Program-made: the position numbers and the translations under genes
Notes under the pieces: model-generated
The model's input: only the letters and a program-made list of their open reading frames with translations
Told to the model about the DNA's origin: nothing
Database searches by the model: none
Assembly (NCBI GenBank): GCA_963810485.1
Contig: CAWENQ010000004.1
Location: 992,001 to 1,056,000, forward strand
Length of the DNA: 64,000 nucleotides
Direction of reading: 5' to 3'
Source: DATKFM01 sp963810485
GTDB lineage: Bacteria > Pseudomonadota > Alphaproteobacteria > Dongiales > Dongiaceae
Part shown: positions 42,939 through 52,768 of the stretch, in pieces
How positions within the stretch are numbered: position 1 is the first letter of the stretch
How the letters are laid out: every line of letters starts with the position of its first letter

Positions 42939-43694
42939 TTAGCCGGCCAGCCGGTCGATGATGGCCGGAAGGTCGGCGTGCCGCTCGCAGATGGCGTTGG
43001 CGGACGTATTGCCCTTGTCCGCCGCGCGGGTGGCGGTGAACAGGATCGCCTTCATGCCCAGCGCCTGGGGCCCTTTCACGTCGTTGTGGTCCCGGTCGCC
43101 GATATGGACGATCTCCGGCAAGGTGACGCCCATCTGCCGCGCCGCATCCTCGAACATGGAGCGGTGGGGCTTGGAATGGCCGACGATGTCGGAGAACACG
43201 AAGCCGTCGAAATGCCGGGCGAGATCGTAGCTCTCCAGCAACTGCTTCAGGCAGCGGCCGGGGGAGACGATGGCGTCAGAAACGATGCAGGTCTTGTAGC
43301 GGCCATGGAGGGCGGCCAGCGCTTCGCCGATGCCGGGAATGAGGTCGGGGCGGATCTGGACCTCCATATCCTCATGGGCGGTGACCACCCGAGTAAAGTC
43401 GGCCTCCGGCAGGGCGCGACCCAGGCCCTTGAGGATCACCTGCAGCCGTTCCCGGATGGTCCAGGTGACATGCTGGTCGTGCCAGACATGGTTGAAGGCG
43501 GCGTCGCCCACGTTATAGGCCAGCGTGACCTCGGCCTCGGCGATCGGCGCCTGGCGGTTTAGCGCCTCCCACAGCAAATGGCGGCGTTCGGCCTTCTTGG
43601 ACCGCAGGCCCTGGGCCTTGCGCTTGGGCTCGTCGGAATCGTCATGGACGATGGTATCCCATAGGTCGAAGGTGATGGCTCTGAGCCTGGCCAA
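42939..43694 (-). CDS. HAD-superfamily hydrolase
   Basis: 251 residues. Motif I ITFDLWDTIV gives the nucleophile Asp10 and Asp13; motif II TCIVSDA, motif III lysine in GHSKPH and motif IV IGDRDHNDVKG are all present. A helical cap lies between motifs I and II, so it is subclass I. Such enzymes dephosphorylate small metabolites; the substrate is unknown. The start is TTG at 43694 with AGAGG 7 bases upstream. It heads the MFS pair. Confidence 0.87.
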   Translation of the reverse strand: MARLRAITFDLWDTIVHDDSDEPKRKAQGLRSKKAERRHLLWEALNRQAPIAEAEVTLAYNVGDAAFNHVWHDQHVTWTIRERLQVILKGLGRALPEADFTRVVTAHEDMEVQIRPDLIPGIGEALAALHGRYKTCIVSDAIVSPGRCLKQLLESYDLARHFDGFVFSDIVGHSKPHRSMFEDAARQMGVTLPEIVHIGDRDHNDVKGPQALGMKAILFTATRAADKGNTSANAICERHADLPAIIDRLAG

Positions 43695-44143
43695 GATGGT
43701 CCTCTAACGGAGTTGCGAGGGGGATGGGAGCGGGCGGGCCATGGGTTCCAATGGCGTCGCAGGGACCCTAGCAAGGGGTCCGGACTGCCGCAACGGCGCG
43801 GCCCGCAAGGCCGGCATGCCTTCGGCTCATGGCGAGCCGGGCCCGCCTTGGGCAAGCGCCCCCGGGCCTTGCCCCAGCTTTGCCTTGATGCGCGGGTAAA
43901 TCCTCGCCAAATGAAGGCAGCGCGGGGGCAGGCAGGACCAAGTTGGGGCCGGCGAGCATGAGACAACGTTCCCTGAAGACACCAGAGCGGCCTGGACAGT
44001 TCTGCCCAGTGACCTGGCGCCCGGCCGCCGCGGCGCAACCGGCTGACGGCCTTATCCGTATGATCTAGTATGTGATTCGCCCGCTCTGGAGATCCGCCTG
44101 TGTCTGCCGCCCCGCCGAGACTGCAACGACCAAGGGAGTTCCC
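43695..44143. other. Divergent intergenic region, no gene seen
   Basis: 449 very GC-rich bases separate the HAD and binding-protein genes. A small hairpin GGACCC/GGGTCC lies at 43763-43781. I looked for RNase P RNA, tmRNA and 6S RNA cores and found none. The frames that stay open here look like composition effects. The start-proximal part holds AAGGGAG for the gene at 44144. Confidence 0.45.
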
Positions 44144-45986
44144 ATGCTGACCCGCCGCCTGCTGCTCAAGTCCTCCCTCGCCTCCAGCGCGCTTATGGGC
44201 CTGCTGCCGCGGCAGTTGCGGGCGCAGGAGGCGGCGAAAATCGTCCACGGTTTGGCGATGCATGGCGATCCGAAATACGGACCGGACTTCACCCATTTCG
44301 ACTATGTTGACCCCAATGCGCCGAAGGGCGGCGGAGTGAAGCTTGCGGCGATCGGAGCATTCGACAGCTTCAATCCCTACATACTCCGGGGTTCGCCAGC
44401 GCCGTCATCGTCGATCGAAACTTTGCTCATCAGCAGCGACGACGAAGCATTCTCGGAGTATGGGCTGCTGGCGGAATTGATCGAGGTGCCGGATGACCGG
44501 TCCTGGGTCGCCTTCACGTTGCGACCGGAGGCACGCTGGCATGATGGCAAGCCCATCACTGTCGACGACGTGGTATTCTCATTCGACATACTCAAGGAGA
44601 AGGGACGGCCCGTTTATCGAATTCTACTACGGAAGCGTCAAAAGCGCCGAGCCCGTCGGCGACCGGAGGGTCAAGTTCAATTTCAGCGGCGAGGTGAATC
44701 GTGAGTTGCCGCTGATCATGGGACAACTTCCGATTCTGCCGAAGCACTATTGGGAATCCCGGGATTTCGAGAAGCCGACATTGGAACCGCCCCTCGGCAG
44801 CGGCCAGTATGTGGTCGAGTCATTCGAAGCCGGGCGTTCGGTGACGTTGGCGCGCGTGAAGGACTATTGGGGCGGAGGCTTGCCGGTCAATGTGGGGCGA
44901 TCGAACTTCGATAAGATTCGATATGACTATTATCGGGACATCACGGTTGCTTTTGAAGCTTTCAAGGGCGGCGCCCTGGACCGGTGGATGGAAAGCAGCA
45001 GTTCACGATGGGCCAAGAACTATGATTTTCCCGCCGTCAACGATGGACGGATCATCAAGGCGAAGATCCCCGACAACAATCCCCAGGGCATGCAAGGCTA
45101 TATCTTCAACCTGCGGCGGCCGATTTTCAGCGACAGACGGGTTCGGGAAGCTATCGGCTACGCCTATGATTTCGAGTGGATGAACAGGACTCTTTCGGAC
45201 GGGCAACTTGTCCGGACGCGCAGCTATTTTCAGGGTTCGGAGTTGGCCGCCACCGGAACACCGACCGGCGAAGAACTCACGATACTGGAGCGCTACCGCG
45301 GCCGGGTTCCCGAGGAAGTTTTCACCACCGAGTACCAACCGCCGAAGAGCGACGGCAGCGGCAACATCCGCGGCAACCTGCGTGAAGCGGCGCGGCTGCT
45401 GAAGGAGGCGGGGTGGGAAGTGCGGAACAGCACCTTGGTCGAAGCCTCGACCGGCAAGCCGTTGGAGTTCGAAATCCTGCTGGACGATCCCTTTGTCGAA
45501 CGATCGACACAGCCATTTATCCAGAACCTGGAGCGGATCGGCATCAAGGCGCGCATGCGGACGGTCGATTCTGCGCAGTATCAAAATCGGACGGACAGCT
45601 TCGATTTCGACATGATCATCGTTCGCTTCGGCCAATCTCTATCACCCGGCAATGAACAGCGGGAGTATTGGGGCTCGGCTAATGCGGATCGCCCCGGCAG
45701 CCAAAATCTTATCGGCATCAAGGACCCCGTCGTCGATGAATTGATCGAATTGGTCGTCAATGCCGAAAGCCGGGAAAGTCTTGTCGCGCGGACCCGGGCG
45801 CTGGATCGCGTCTTGCAATGGGGCATCTATCTGGTGCCGCAATTCAACGTGCCGTTCTATCGGGTGGCGTACTGGAACAAGTTTGCATTTCCCCCGGAGC
45901 CGCCGAAGTACGCGCCTGGCCTTGACACTTGGTGGATCGATTCGGAGAAGGACGCGGCGCTTCGGGGAAAACAGGGCAGCGGATGA
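44144..45986 (+). pseudogene. yejA1: Family-5 solute-binding protein, YejA type, one +1 frameshift
   Basis: A Tat-like signal (TRRLLLKSSLASSALMGLLPRQLRAQ) leads into HGLAMHGDPKYGPDFTHFDYVDPNAPKGG, the YejA/MppA-type N-terminus. Reading runs to VVFSFDILKEKGRP, shifts at about 44612 (one extra G), and continues FIEFYYGSVKSAEPVGDRRVKFNF to KDAALRGKQGSG. Corrected length is about 613 residues, the same as the intact paralogue next door, which has FLQSFYEDFASCEVL at the same place. AAGGGAG precedes the ATG. If functional it binds peptides for YejBEF; whether the break is real is uncertain. Confidence 0.85.
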
Positions 45987-46107
45987 TCTGTCCGCGTCAC
46001 ATCACAAGGCATTGCGGAATTCGCCGGGCGAAAGTTGTGGGATCTCACTCACATCGGGTCTCGGCATTGCGACAACGGCTCCACGGATTTGGCAGAAGGC
46101 TATCGTC

Positions 46108-47949
46108 ATGACGAATGCTCCGCTTTCTCGGCGTGGTCTACTCGCTGTCGGAAGCAGCGCCCTTTTCTATCACTCCATGCCAATGAAGTTCGCGCGGGCG
46201 ACGGATGCCGTTATCAAGACCCAGTCCGTCGCCGAGTTCGGCGAGCCGCTTTATGGCGGCGGCTTTGAACATTGGCCTTATGTAAGGCCTGACGCGCCGA
46301 AGGGGGGCAAGATCGTCCTTGCCGATTTCGGCGGGTTCGACAGTCTGAATGCATACATCCTTCAGGGCGATTGGCCGTCGTCAATCGGCCTCATCACCGA
46401 TTCCCTGATGACCGGATCCGGCGACGAGCTTTCGACCGGCTATCCGCTGATCGCCGACTCGGTCGAGTATCCCGAGGACAAGAGTTGGATCGTCTTCAAC
46501 TTGCGGCCAGAAGCGCGTTTTCATGACGGCGTGCCCGTGGTCGCCGAAGATTTCAAGTTCGAGTACGATACCATCAAACAGCATGGGCGTCCGTTCCTGC
46601 AATCGTTCTATGAAGACTTTGCGAGTTGCGAGGTCCTGTCGGATCACGCCATCAAGTTCACGTTCAAAACGCGGAACAGCATGAAGCCGCTTCTGCAGGC
46701 CGTCGGATTCTCGCCGCTGCCGCGGCATTTCTGGGCAACCCGGGATATCTCGAAGCCCAGCCTGGAGCCACCCCTGGGAAGTGGCACTTACAAGATCACA
46801 AAGGTGGAGCCCGGCAGGTCAATCACCTACGAGCGAGTGAAGGACTATTGGGCCGTGGAACTTCCGGTCAATCGTGGCACCGGGAATTTCGACGAGATCC
46901 GTTACGACTTCTATCGCGACGATACGGTCCAGTTCGAGGCATTCAAGTCGGGACGAATCGACTTTCGCGCTGAGGGCAGCGCCAAGCGCTGGGAGACCGA
47001 ATACGACATTCCACAGGTCAGCGATGGCCGGATCGTCAAGCGCGCCGTGCCCAACGAGACGCCGCGCGGAATGGGCGCCTACTTCTTCAACACCCGCCGC
47101 AAGCAGTTTCAAGACGTGCGCGTGCGCCGGGGCATCATCCATCTCTATGATTTCGAAACCATTCAGCGGACGCTGCTGTATGGAAAGTACAAGCGCATCA
47201 AGAGCTATTTCCCGAACTCTGACTTTGGCGTATCCGGGCCGCCGACGCCGGAAGAGATCGCCATACTACAACCTTTTGCGGACAAGATTCCGACAGAGGC
47301 GATGACGCAGGTATATGAACCGCCCGTGTCGGATGGCAGCGGCAGCAATCGCGCCAATCTGCGAAAGGCTCTGGCCCTGTTCAAGGAAGCAGGCTGGGAA
47401 TTGAAGGGCGGCAAACTGTTGAAGACGGATACGGGTGAACCCCTGGAGATTGAATTGATGACCGCAGATCCGGAAACAGAACGGCAGAGCGGTCCTTTCA
47501 TTCAAAGCATGCAGCGGGCCGGTCTTGCCGCCTCCATGCGGACGGTCACGCCGGTCGAGTGGGAAAAGCGCATCGACGATCTGGATTTCGATATCTGGGC
47601 CGGAAGCTTCAACTTCTTTCCGCCTCCGGGACCGGAGCTGCGGTCCTATTTCGGCTCTGCGGCGGCCGATGTTAGAGGATCGGCGAACTCTATCGGCATC
47701 AAGGACCCCGTGGTCGATGCCCTGATTGAACAGATAATATCGGCCAAGGATCTGGAAACCTTGAAGGCGACAAACCGTGCGCTGGATCGGGTTCTATTGT
47801 GGAACGAGTATTGCATTCCCCGCTATTTCAATCACGAAAGCTGGATCGCTTACTGGAACAAGTTCGAGTATCCGGCGCGGAAGCCGAAGTATAATGTCGG
47901 ATTTCCGGGCACCTGGTGGATCACCAGCTCCGGCAGTTCTTCCCAGTGA
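46108..47949 (+). CDS. yejA: Family-5 solute-binding protein, YejA type (intact paralogue)
   Basis: 613 residues. A Tat-type signal (SRRGLLAVGSSALFYHS) precedes the mature part with YGGGFEHWPYVRPDAPKGGKIVLADFGGFDSLNAYILQG, the YejA pattern. It binds peptides, and in enterobacteria microcin C, in the periplasm and hands them to YejB/YejE. It is a tandem copy of the preceding gene; both share KDPVVD and SDGSGxxRxNLR stretches. AGAAGG lies about 9 bases upstream of the ATG, and yejB starts 59 bases after the stop. Confidence 0.92.
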   Translation: MTNAPLSRRGLLAVGSSALFYHSMPMKFARATDAVIKTQSVAEFGEPLYGGGFEHWPYVRPDAPKGGKIVLADFGGFDSLNAYILQGDWPSSIGLITDSLMTGSGDELSTGYPLIADSVEYPEDKSWIVFNLRPEARFHDGVPVVAEDFKFEYDTIKQHGRPFLQSFYEDFASCEVLSDHAIKFTFKTRNSMKPLLQAVGFSPLPRHFWATRDISKPSLEPPLGSGTYKITKVEPGRSITYERVKDYWAVELPVNRGTGNFDEIRYDFYRDDTVQFEAFKSGRIDFRAEGSAKRWETEYDIPQVSDGRIVKRAVPNETPRGMGAYFFNTRRKQFQDVRVRRGIIHLYDFETIQRTLLYGKYKRIKSYFPNSDFGVSGPPTPEEIAILQPFADKIPTEAMTQVYEPPVSDGSGSNRANLRKALALFKEAGWELKGGKLLKTDTGEPLEIELMTADPETERQSGPFIQSMQRAGLAASMRTVTPVEWEKRIDDLDFDIWAGSFNFFPPPGPELRSYFGSAAADVRGSANSIGIKDPVVDALIEQIISAKDLETLKATNRALDRVLLWNEYCIPRYFNHESWIAYWNKFEYPARKPKYNVGFPGTWWITSSGSSSQ

Positions 47950-48008
47950 CCGGCGCCAAGTCATCATGCAGCGCCGATGATAACCGCTCATAGTAAGCCG
48001 GCACCGTT

Positions 48009-49118
48009 ATGTTAGCCTATATCATCCGCCGAATTCTCCTGATGATCCCGACCTTGTTCGGCATCATGGTCATCAACTTTATTATCATTCAGGTAGCGCC
48101 CGGCGGTCCGGTGGAACAGATCATTTCGGAGTTGCGGGGCACGGCCGTCGATCCCACGTCCCGATTCTCGGGTTCCGGGAGCGATATACAGGGCGGACAG
48201 CAGCAATCTCAGCAAACCGGCGGAAATGCGAGCAGCCGCTATCGCGGCGCACAGGGCCTGGACCCCGAGATCATAAAGCAAATCGAAAAGCAGTTCGGCT
48301 TCGACAAGCCGCTGCATGTGCGTTTCTTCGAAATGCTCCGTGGCTACGTCGTGTTCGATTTCGGCGAAAGCCTGTTCAGCGGCCGCCGTGTCGTCGATCT
48401 CGTGATCGACAAGATGCCCGTGTCCATATCGCTAGGGCTCTGGACGACGCTCATCATGTATCTTGTCTCCATTCCCCTGGGAATCGCCAAGGCGACGGGA
48501 GATGGTTCACGCTTCGACATCTGGAGCAGCGGCATCATCATCGGCCTCAGCGCGATCCCGGGATTCCTGTTCGCAATTCTTCTCATCATCCTGTTTGCAG
48601 GCGGCAGCTATTTCCAATGGTTCCCGCTGCGGGGGCTGGTTTCCGACGATTGGCGTCAGATGGGCCCGTTCGAGCTGGTTGTCGATTACTTCTGGCATAT
48701 GGCATTGCCTTTGTTCGCCCTGATCATTGGCAGTTTTGCCGGCCTCACCATGCTCACGAAGAACTCCTTCCTCGATCAGATCCACAATCAGTATGTCGTG
48801 ACCGCGCGCAGCAAGGGCCTGAAGGAGCGGCAGGTGCTCTACGGTCATGTATTCCGCAACGCCATGCTGATCGTCATCGCGGGGTTTCCCGCCGCATTTA
48901 TCGGAATTCTGTTCACCGGCGCGCTGCTCGTTGAAAGCATTTTTTCGCTCGACGGCCTTGGCCTGTTGGGCTGGGAAGCGGTGATCAAGCGCGACTATCC
49001 CGTCATCTTCGGCACGCTTTACTTCTTTACCCTGCTCGGCCTGGCGATGCGGCTTATCGGCGACATTGCCTACACGATCGTTGATCCGCGCATCGATTTC
49101 GAGAAGCGAGCCATATGA
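48009..49118 (+). CDS. yejB: Microcin C/peptide ABC transporter permease YejB
   Basis: 369 residues, six predicted helices. YejB features: start LAYIIRRILLMIPTLFGIMVINF, the long Gly/Ser/Gln-rich periplasmic insert (GSDIQGGQQQSQQTGG), then LDPEIIKQIEKQFGFDKPLHVRF. The EAA loop is QYVVTARSKGLKERQVLYGHVFRNA. The insert distinguishes YejB from DppB. It overlaps yejE as ATGA. Confidence 0.94.
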   Translation: MLAYIIRRILLMIPTLFGIMVINFIIIQVAPGGPVEQIISELRGTAVDPTSRFSGSGSDIQGGQQQSQQTGGNASSRYRGAQGLDPEIIKQIEKQFGFDKPLHVRFFEMLRGYVVFDFGESLFSGRRVVDLVIDKMPVSISLGLWTTLIMYLVSIPLGIAKATGDGSRFDIWSSGIIIGLSAIPGFLFAILLIILFAGGSYFQWFPLRGLVSDDWRQMGPFELVVDYFWHMALPLFALIIGSFAGLTMLTKNSFLDQIHNQYVVTARSKGLKERQVLYGHVFRNAMLIVIAGFPAAFIGILFTGALLVESIFSLDGLGLLGWEAVIKRDYPVIFGTLYFFTLLGLAMRLIGDIAYTIVDPRIDFEKRAI

Positions 49119-50176
49119 AAGGCGCGCCGAAAATCCGATTCCTGGGATTCAAGATAACGCCGTTGACCGCGCGGCGTTTGCGCAACTTTCGATGCAATGT
49201 GCGAGGTTTTTGGGCCTTCTGGGTCTTTTCTTTCTTGTTTCTGTTCGCATTGCCGGCCGAGTTCATCGCCAATGATCGGCCACTGCTCGTGGTGTACGAT
49301 GGCGATTACTATTTTCCGGTCGTCAAGTCCTATGCCGAGACGGAGTTCGGCGGCGAGTTCGAAACGGAAGCCGACTATCGGGATCCCTACGTCATCGACC
49401 TCATTCAGCAGAAGGGAACGATTATCTGGCCGTTGGTTCCATATCGCTATGATACCGTAATCACGGACCTCACAGAACCTGCGCCGTCGCCGCCTTCCGC
49501 CAAGAATTGGCTTGGCACCGACGACCAGGCACGCGATGTTCTGGCGCGTGGCATCTACGGTTTTCGAATATCCGTATTGTTCGGGTTCGTCTTGACGATT
49601 TTGGGTACGATCATCGGCGTCTGCGCCGGGGCAATTCAGGGCTATTTTGGCGGCTGGACCGATCTCCTCTTTCAGCGCTTTCTGGAAATCTGGGATTCGG
49701 TGCCGGTCCTCTACGTGCTGATCATCTTGGCCAGCGTGATCACCCCCAGTTTCTGGTGGCTGCTGGCGATCATGCTCCTGTTCGGTTGGATGTGGCCGAT
49801 TGGCGTTGTCCGGGCGGAATTCCTGCGGGCTCGGAATTTCGAGTATGTCCGTGCGGCCAAGGCTCTCGGGATCGGCGATATCACCATCATGTTCCGGCAT
49901 GTGCTGCCGAATGCCATGGTGGCGACGCTCACCTTTCTGCCATTCACGCTCGCGGGGTCAGTGACAGCGCTCGCAAGCTTGGACTTCCTGGGCTTCGGTC
50001 TGCCGCCTGGGTCCCCATCTCTGGGCGAACTGCTGCTGCAGGGAAAGGCCAATCCGCAATCGCCATGGCTCGGCATGACCGGATTTATCATTACTGGCTC
50101 CATGCTGACGCTCCTCATCTTCATCGGCGAAGCCGTGCGCGATGCCTTTGATCCACGCAAGACATTTGCAAAGTGA
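49115..50176 (+). CDS. yejE: Microcin C/peptide ABC transporter permease YejE
   Basis: 353 residues. It has the YejE-specific periplasmic loop after helix 1 (FIANDRPLLVVYDGDYYFPVVKSYAETEFGG) and HWLGTDDQ-type motif NWLGTDDQARDVLARGIYGFRIS. The EAA loop is YVRAAKALGIGDITIMFRHVLPNA. It starts inside the yejB stop (ATGA) and is followed 7 bases later by the ATPase gene. Confidence 0.94.
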   Translation: MKGAPKIRFLGFKITPLTARRLRNFRCNVRGFWAFWVFSFLFLFALPAEFIANDRPLLVVYDGDYYFPVVKSYAETEFGGEFETEADYRDPYVIDLIQQKGTIIWPLVPYRYDTVITDLTEPAPSPPSAKNWLGTDDQARDVLARGIYGFRISVLFGFVLTILGTIIGVCAGAIQGYFGGWTDLLFQRFLEIWDSVPVLYVLIILASVITPSFWWLLAIMLLFGWMWPIGVVRAEFLRARNFEYVRAAKALGIGDITIMFRHVLPNAMVATLTFLPFTLAGSVTALASLDFLGFGLPPGSPSLGELLLQGKANPQSPWLGMTGFIITGSMLTLLIFIGEAVRDAFDPRKTFAK

Positions 50177-50183
50177 CCGGCGT

Positions 50184-51812
50184 ATGACCGAACCCCTCCT
50201 CCAGGTCCGCGATCTCCATGTCTCGTTCGGGCGCGGCGCCAACGAAGTCAAGGCCGTGCGCGGCATCTCTTTTGAGATAGCCAAGGGCGAGACTGTCGCC
50301 GTGGTCGGCGAGAGCGGCTCGGGCAAGTCGGTGACAGCGCTGGCGATCATGCAGCTTCTGCCCTACCCGCTTGCGCACCATCCCGGCGGCAGCATCCGAT
50401 TCCGGGGCCAGGAGCTGGTCGGCGCCAGCGAAGATTCCATGCGCAAGATCCGCGGCAATGACATCGCCATGGTGTTCCAGGAGCCGATGACGTCGTTGAA
50501 CCCGCTGCATACCATCGAGAAGCAGGTCAACGAAGTGCTGATTCTGCATAAGGGCATGAGCCGCGGCGAGGCGCGGGTGCGCACGCTTGAATTGCTGCGG
50601 CTGGTGGGCATTTCCGATGCGGAGAAACGCCTGTCGGCCTATCCCCACGAGTTGTCGGGCGGACAACGGCAGCGGGTGATGATCGCCATGGCGCTGGCCA
50701 ACGATCCGGACCTGTTGATCGCGGACGAGCCGACGACCGCGCTGGACGTCACCATCCAGGCGCAGATCCTGAAACTAATGCGGGAACTGCAGGCCAAGCT
50801 GGGCATGGCCATGCTGCTGATCAGCCATGACCTCAGCATCGTGCGCAAGCAGGCGCAGCGGGTCTGCGTGATGACCGACGGCAAGATCGTCGAGCAAGGC
50901 CCGGTGGCCGAGGTGTTCAGCCGGCCGCAGCATGAATACACGCGCAAGCTGCTGGCCGCCGAGCCCAAGGGGCGGCCCGCGGCGGCGGCGGCCGACGCGC
51001 CGATGGTCATGACGGGCGATGACGTCAAGGTGTGGTTCCCGATCAAGGCCGGCGTGCTGCGCCATACCGTCGATCACGTGAAGGCCGTGGACGGCGTCTC
51101 CATCAATGTGCGTGAAGGACATACGGTCGGCGTGGTGGGCGAGAGCGGCTCGGGCAAGACGACACTGGGGCTGGCATTGCTGCGGCTGATCGAGAGCAAG
51201 GGGGCCATCGCCTTCGACGGCAAGAAGATCGACGGGCTGCGCTCGGGTGAGATGCGGCCATTGCGGCGGCAGATGCAAATCGTGTTCCAAGACCCCTATG
51301 GGTCTCTCTCGCCGCGGCTGTCCGTGGGACAAATCGTCGCCGAAGGACTCAAGGTGCATAATCTCGGCGGCACCGAGGAGGAGCGGGAAGATCTTATCGT
51401 CGGCGCGCTGAAGGAAGTCGGCCTGGATCCGGAGACGCGCGACCGCTATCCCCACGAATTCTCAGGCGGCCAGCGGCAGCGCATCGCCATCGCCCGCGCC
51501 ATGATCCTGAAGCCGCGCTTCGTCGTGCTGGACGAGCCGACGTCGGCGCTGGACATGTCGGTGCAAGCGCAGATCGTCGATTTGCTGCGCGATCTCCAGG
51601 TGAAGAACCGCCTGGCCTATATGTTCATCAGCCACGATCTGCGGGTGGTCCGCGCGCTCGCCGACGAGGTTATCGTACTGCGGGGCGGCAAGGTGATGGA
51701 GCATGGGCCGGCGGAGCAGATCTTCAACCGGCCGCAGCACGCCTATACGCAGGCGCTGATGGCCGCCGCCTTCAACCTGGAAGCGGTCGAGACCGGCGTG
51801 GTCAAGACCTGA
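50184..51812 (+). CDS. yejF: Fused double ATPase of the Yej peptide transporter
   Basis: 542 residues carrying two ABC ATPase domains, the YejF arrangement. Domain 1: Walker A GESGSGKS, signature LSGGQRQRVMIAMAL, Walker B DEPTTALDVT. Domain 2 (from about residue 280): GESGSGKT, FSGGQRQRIAIARAM, DEPTSALDMS. Each ends with the oligopeptide-type RPQHxYT tail. It energises YejBE. It is the last transporter gene, 7 bases after yejE; a weak ribosome-binding site precedes ATG 50184. Confidence 0.95.
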   Translation: MTEPLLQVRDLHVSFGRGANEVKAVRGISFEIAKGETVAVVGESGSGKSVTALAIMQLLPYPLAHHPGGSIRFRGQELVGASEDSMRKIRGNDIAMVFQEPMTSLNPLHTIEKQVNEVLILHKGMSRGEARVRTLELLRLVGISDAEKRLSAYPHELSGGQRQRVMIAMALANDPDLLIADEPTTALDVTIQAQILKLMRELQAKLGMAMLLISHDLSIVRKQAQRVCVMTDGKIVEQGPVAEVFSRPQHEYTRKLLAAEPKGRPAAAAADAPMVMTGDDVKVWFPIKAGVLRHTVDHVKAVDGVSINVREGHTVGVVGESGSGKTTLGLALLRLIESKGAIAFDGKKIDGLRSGEMRPLRRQMQIVFQDPYGSLSPRLSVGQIVAEGLKVHNLGGTEEEREDLIVGALKEVGLDPETRDRYPHEFSGGQRQRIAIARAMILKPRFVVLDEPTSALDMSVQAQIVDLLRDLQVKNRLAYMFISHDLRVVRALADEVIVLRGGKVMEHGPAEQIFNRPQHAYTQALMAAAFNLEAVETGVVKT

Positions 51813-51826
51813 AATCGTAGCGCGCC

Positions 51827-52765
51827 GTGATCGTCCTCTATAACTGTCCGGGCATGATGTCGGAAGACGCGCCGCAATGGCGGGCGCTGCTGACGCGGCT
51901 GGTGCCCGGAATCGATTTTCGCGTCTGGCCCGACATCGGACGTGCGGAGGAGATCGAGTTCATCCTCGCCTGGAAGCACAAGCCGGGCGATCTCAAGCGC
52001 TATCCCAATGCCAAGGCGATCTTCTGGCTCGGCGCCGGCGTCGATCACCTGGTGAAGGACCCCGATTTGCCGCGGCAGGTGCCGATCGTGCGGCTGGTGG
52101 ATGACGGCCTGACCCGCAGCATGACCGAGTATGTCGTGCAGCATGTGCTGCATTATCACCGCCGGCAGGATGAGTTCGATGCGCTGCAGCGGCGCCGGGA
52201 GTGGAACCAGCTGATCTATCCCCTGGCGCGCCACCGCAAGGTCGGGCTGCTGGGCCTGGGCGTGCTCGGCAGCGATGCAGCGGAGAAGCTGCTGATGTTC
52301 GGCTTCGACGTGGCGTCCTGGACCCGCTCGCCGAAATCATTGCCTGATGTGCAGAGCTTCCACGGCGAGAGCGGTTTCCTGCCTTTCCTAAAGCGGACAG
52401 AGATCCTGGTCTGCATCCTGCCGCTCACGCCGGAGACCGCCGGCATCATCGATGCGCGCACGCTGGCGGCGCTGCCCCCGGGCGCGTTCGTCATCAATGC
52501 CGCCCGCGGCGGCCATGTGGTGGATGCCGACCTGATCGCGGCCCTGGATTCCGGACACATCGCCGGCGCCACGCTCGACGTCTTCCATGAAGAGCCCCTG
52601 CCGGCGGATCATCCCTACTGGGTGCATCCGAAGGTGCGGGTGACGCCCCATGTAGCTGGGCAGACGTTTGCCGAGACCGCTGCCGCCGGAATCCTCGAGG
52701 GCATGCAGTCGGTTTCGGCGGGAAAGCCTCCGAAGAATTTGGTGGATCTGACGAAGGGCTATTAG
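51827..52765 (+). CDS. ghrA: D-2-hydroxyacid dehydrogenase, glyoxylate/hydroxypyruvate reductase A type
   Basis: 312 residues. NAD(P)-binding GLGVLGSDAA (around 142), catalytic Arg in AARGGHVVD, Glu in HEEPLP and the active His in TPHVAGQT. The N-terminal half IFWLGAGVDHL and the AWKHKP loop fit GhrA. It reduces glyoxylate or hydroxypyruvate with NADPH, or a related keto acid. The start is GTG at 51827, 14 bases after yejF, with a weak ribosome-binding site, so it may ride on the yej transcript. Confidence 0.88.
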   Translation: MIVLYNCPGMMSEDAPQWRALLTRLVPGIDFRVWPDIGRAEEIEFILAWKHKPGDLKRYPNAKAIFWLGAGVDHLVKDPDLPRQVPIVRLVDDGLTRSMTEYVVQHVLHYHRRQDEFDALQRRREWNQLIYPLARHRKVGLLGLGVLGSDAAEKLLMFGFDVASWTRSPKSLPDVQSFHGESGFLPFLKRTEILVCILPLTPETAGIIDARTLAALPPGAFVINAARGGHVVDADLIAALDSGHIAGATLDVFHEEPLPADHPYWVHPKVRVTPHVAGQTFAETAAAGILEGMQSVSAGKPPKNLVDLTKGY

Positions 52766-52768
52766 GAG

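Noticed and set aside
43695..44143. Possible structured RNA (RNase P, tmRNA or 6S) in the GC-rich gap
   Set aside because: None of the conserved cores of these RNAs could be found; only a 6-bp hairpin is present.
44600..44625. Programmed +1 frameshifting as an explanation for the broken binding proteins
   Set aside because: No slippery codon, stop-codon pause or stimulatory structure could be seen, and the intact paralogue needs no shift.
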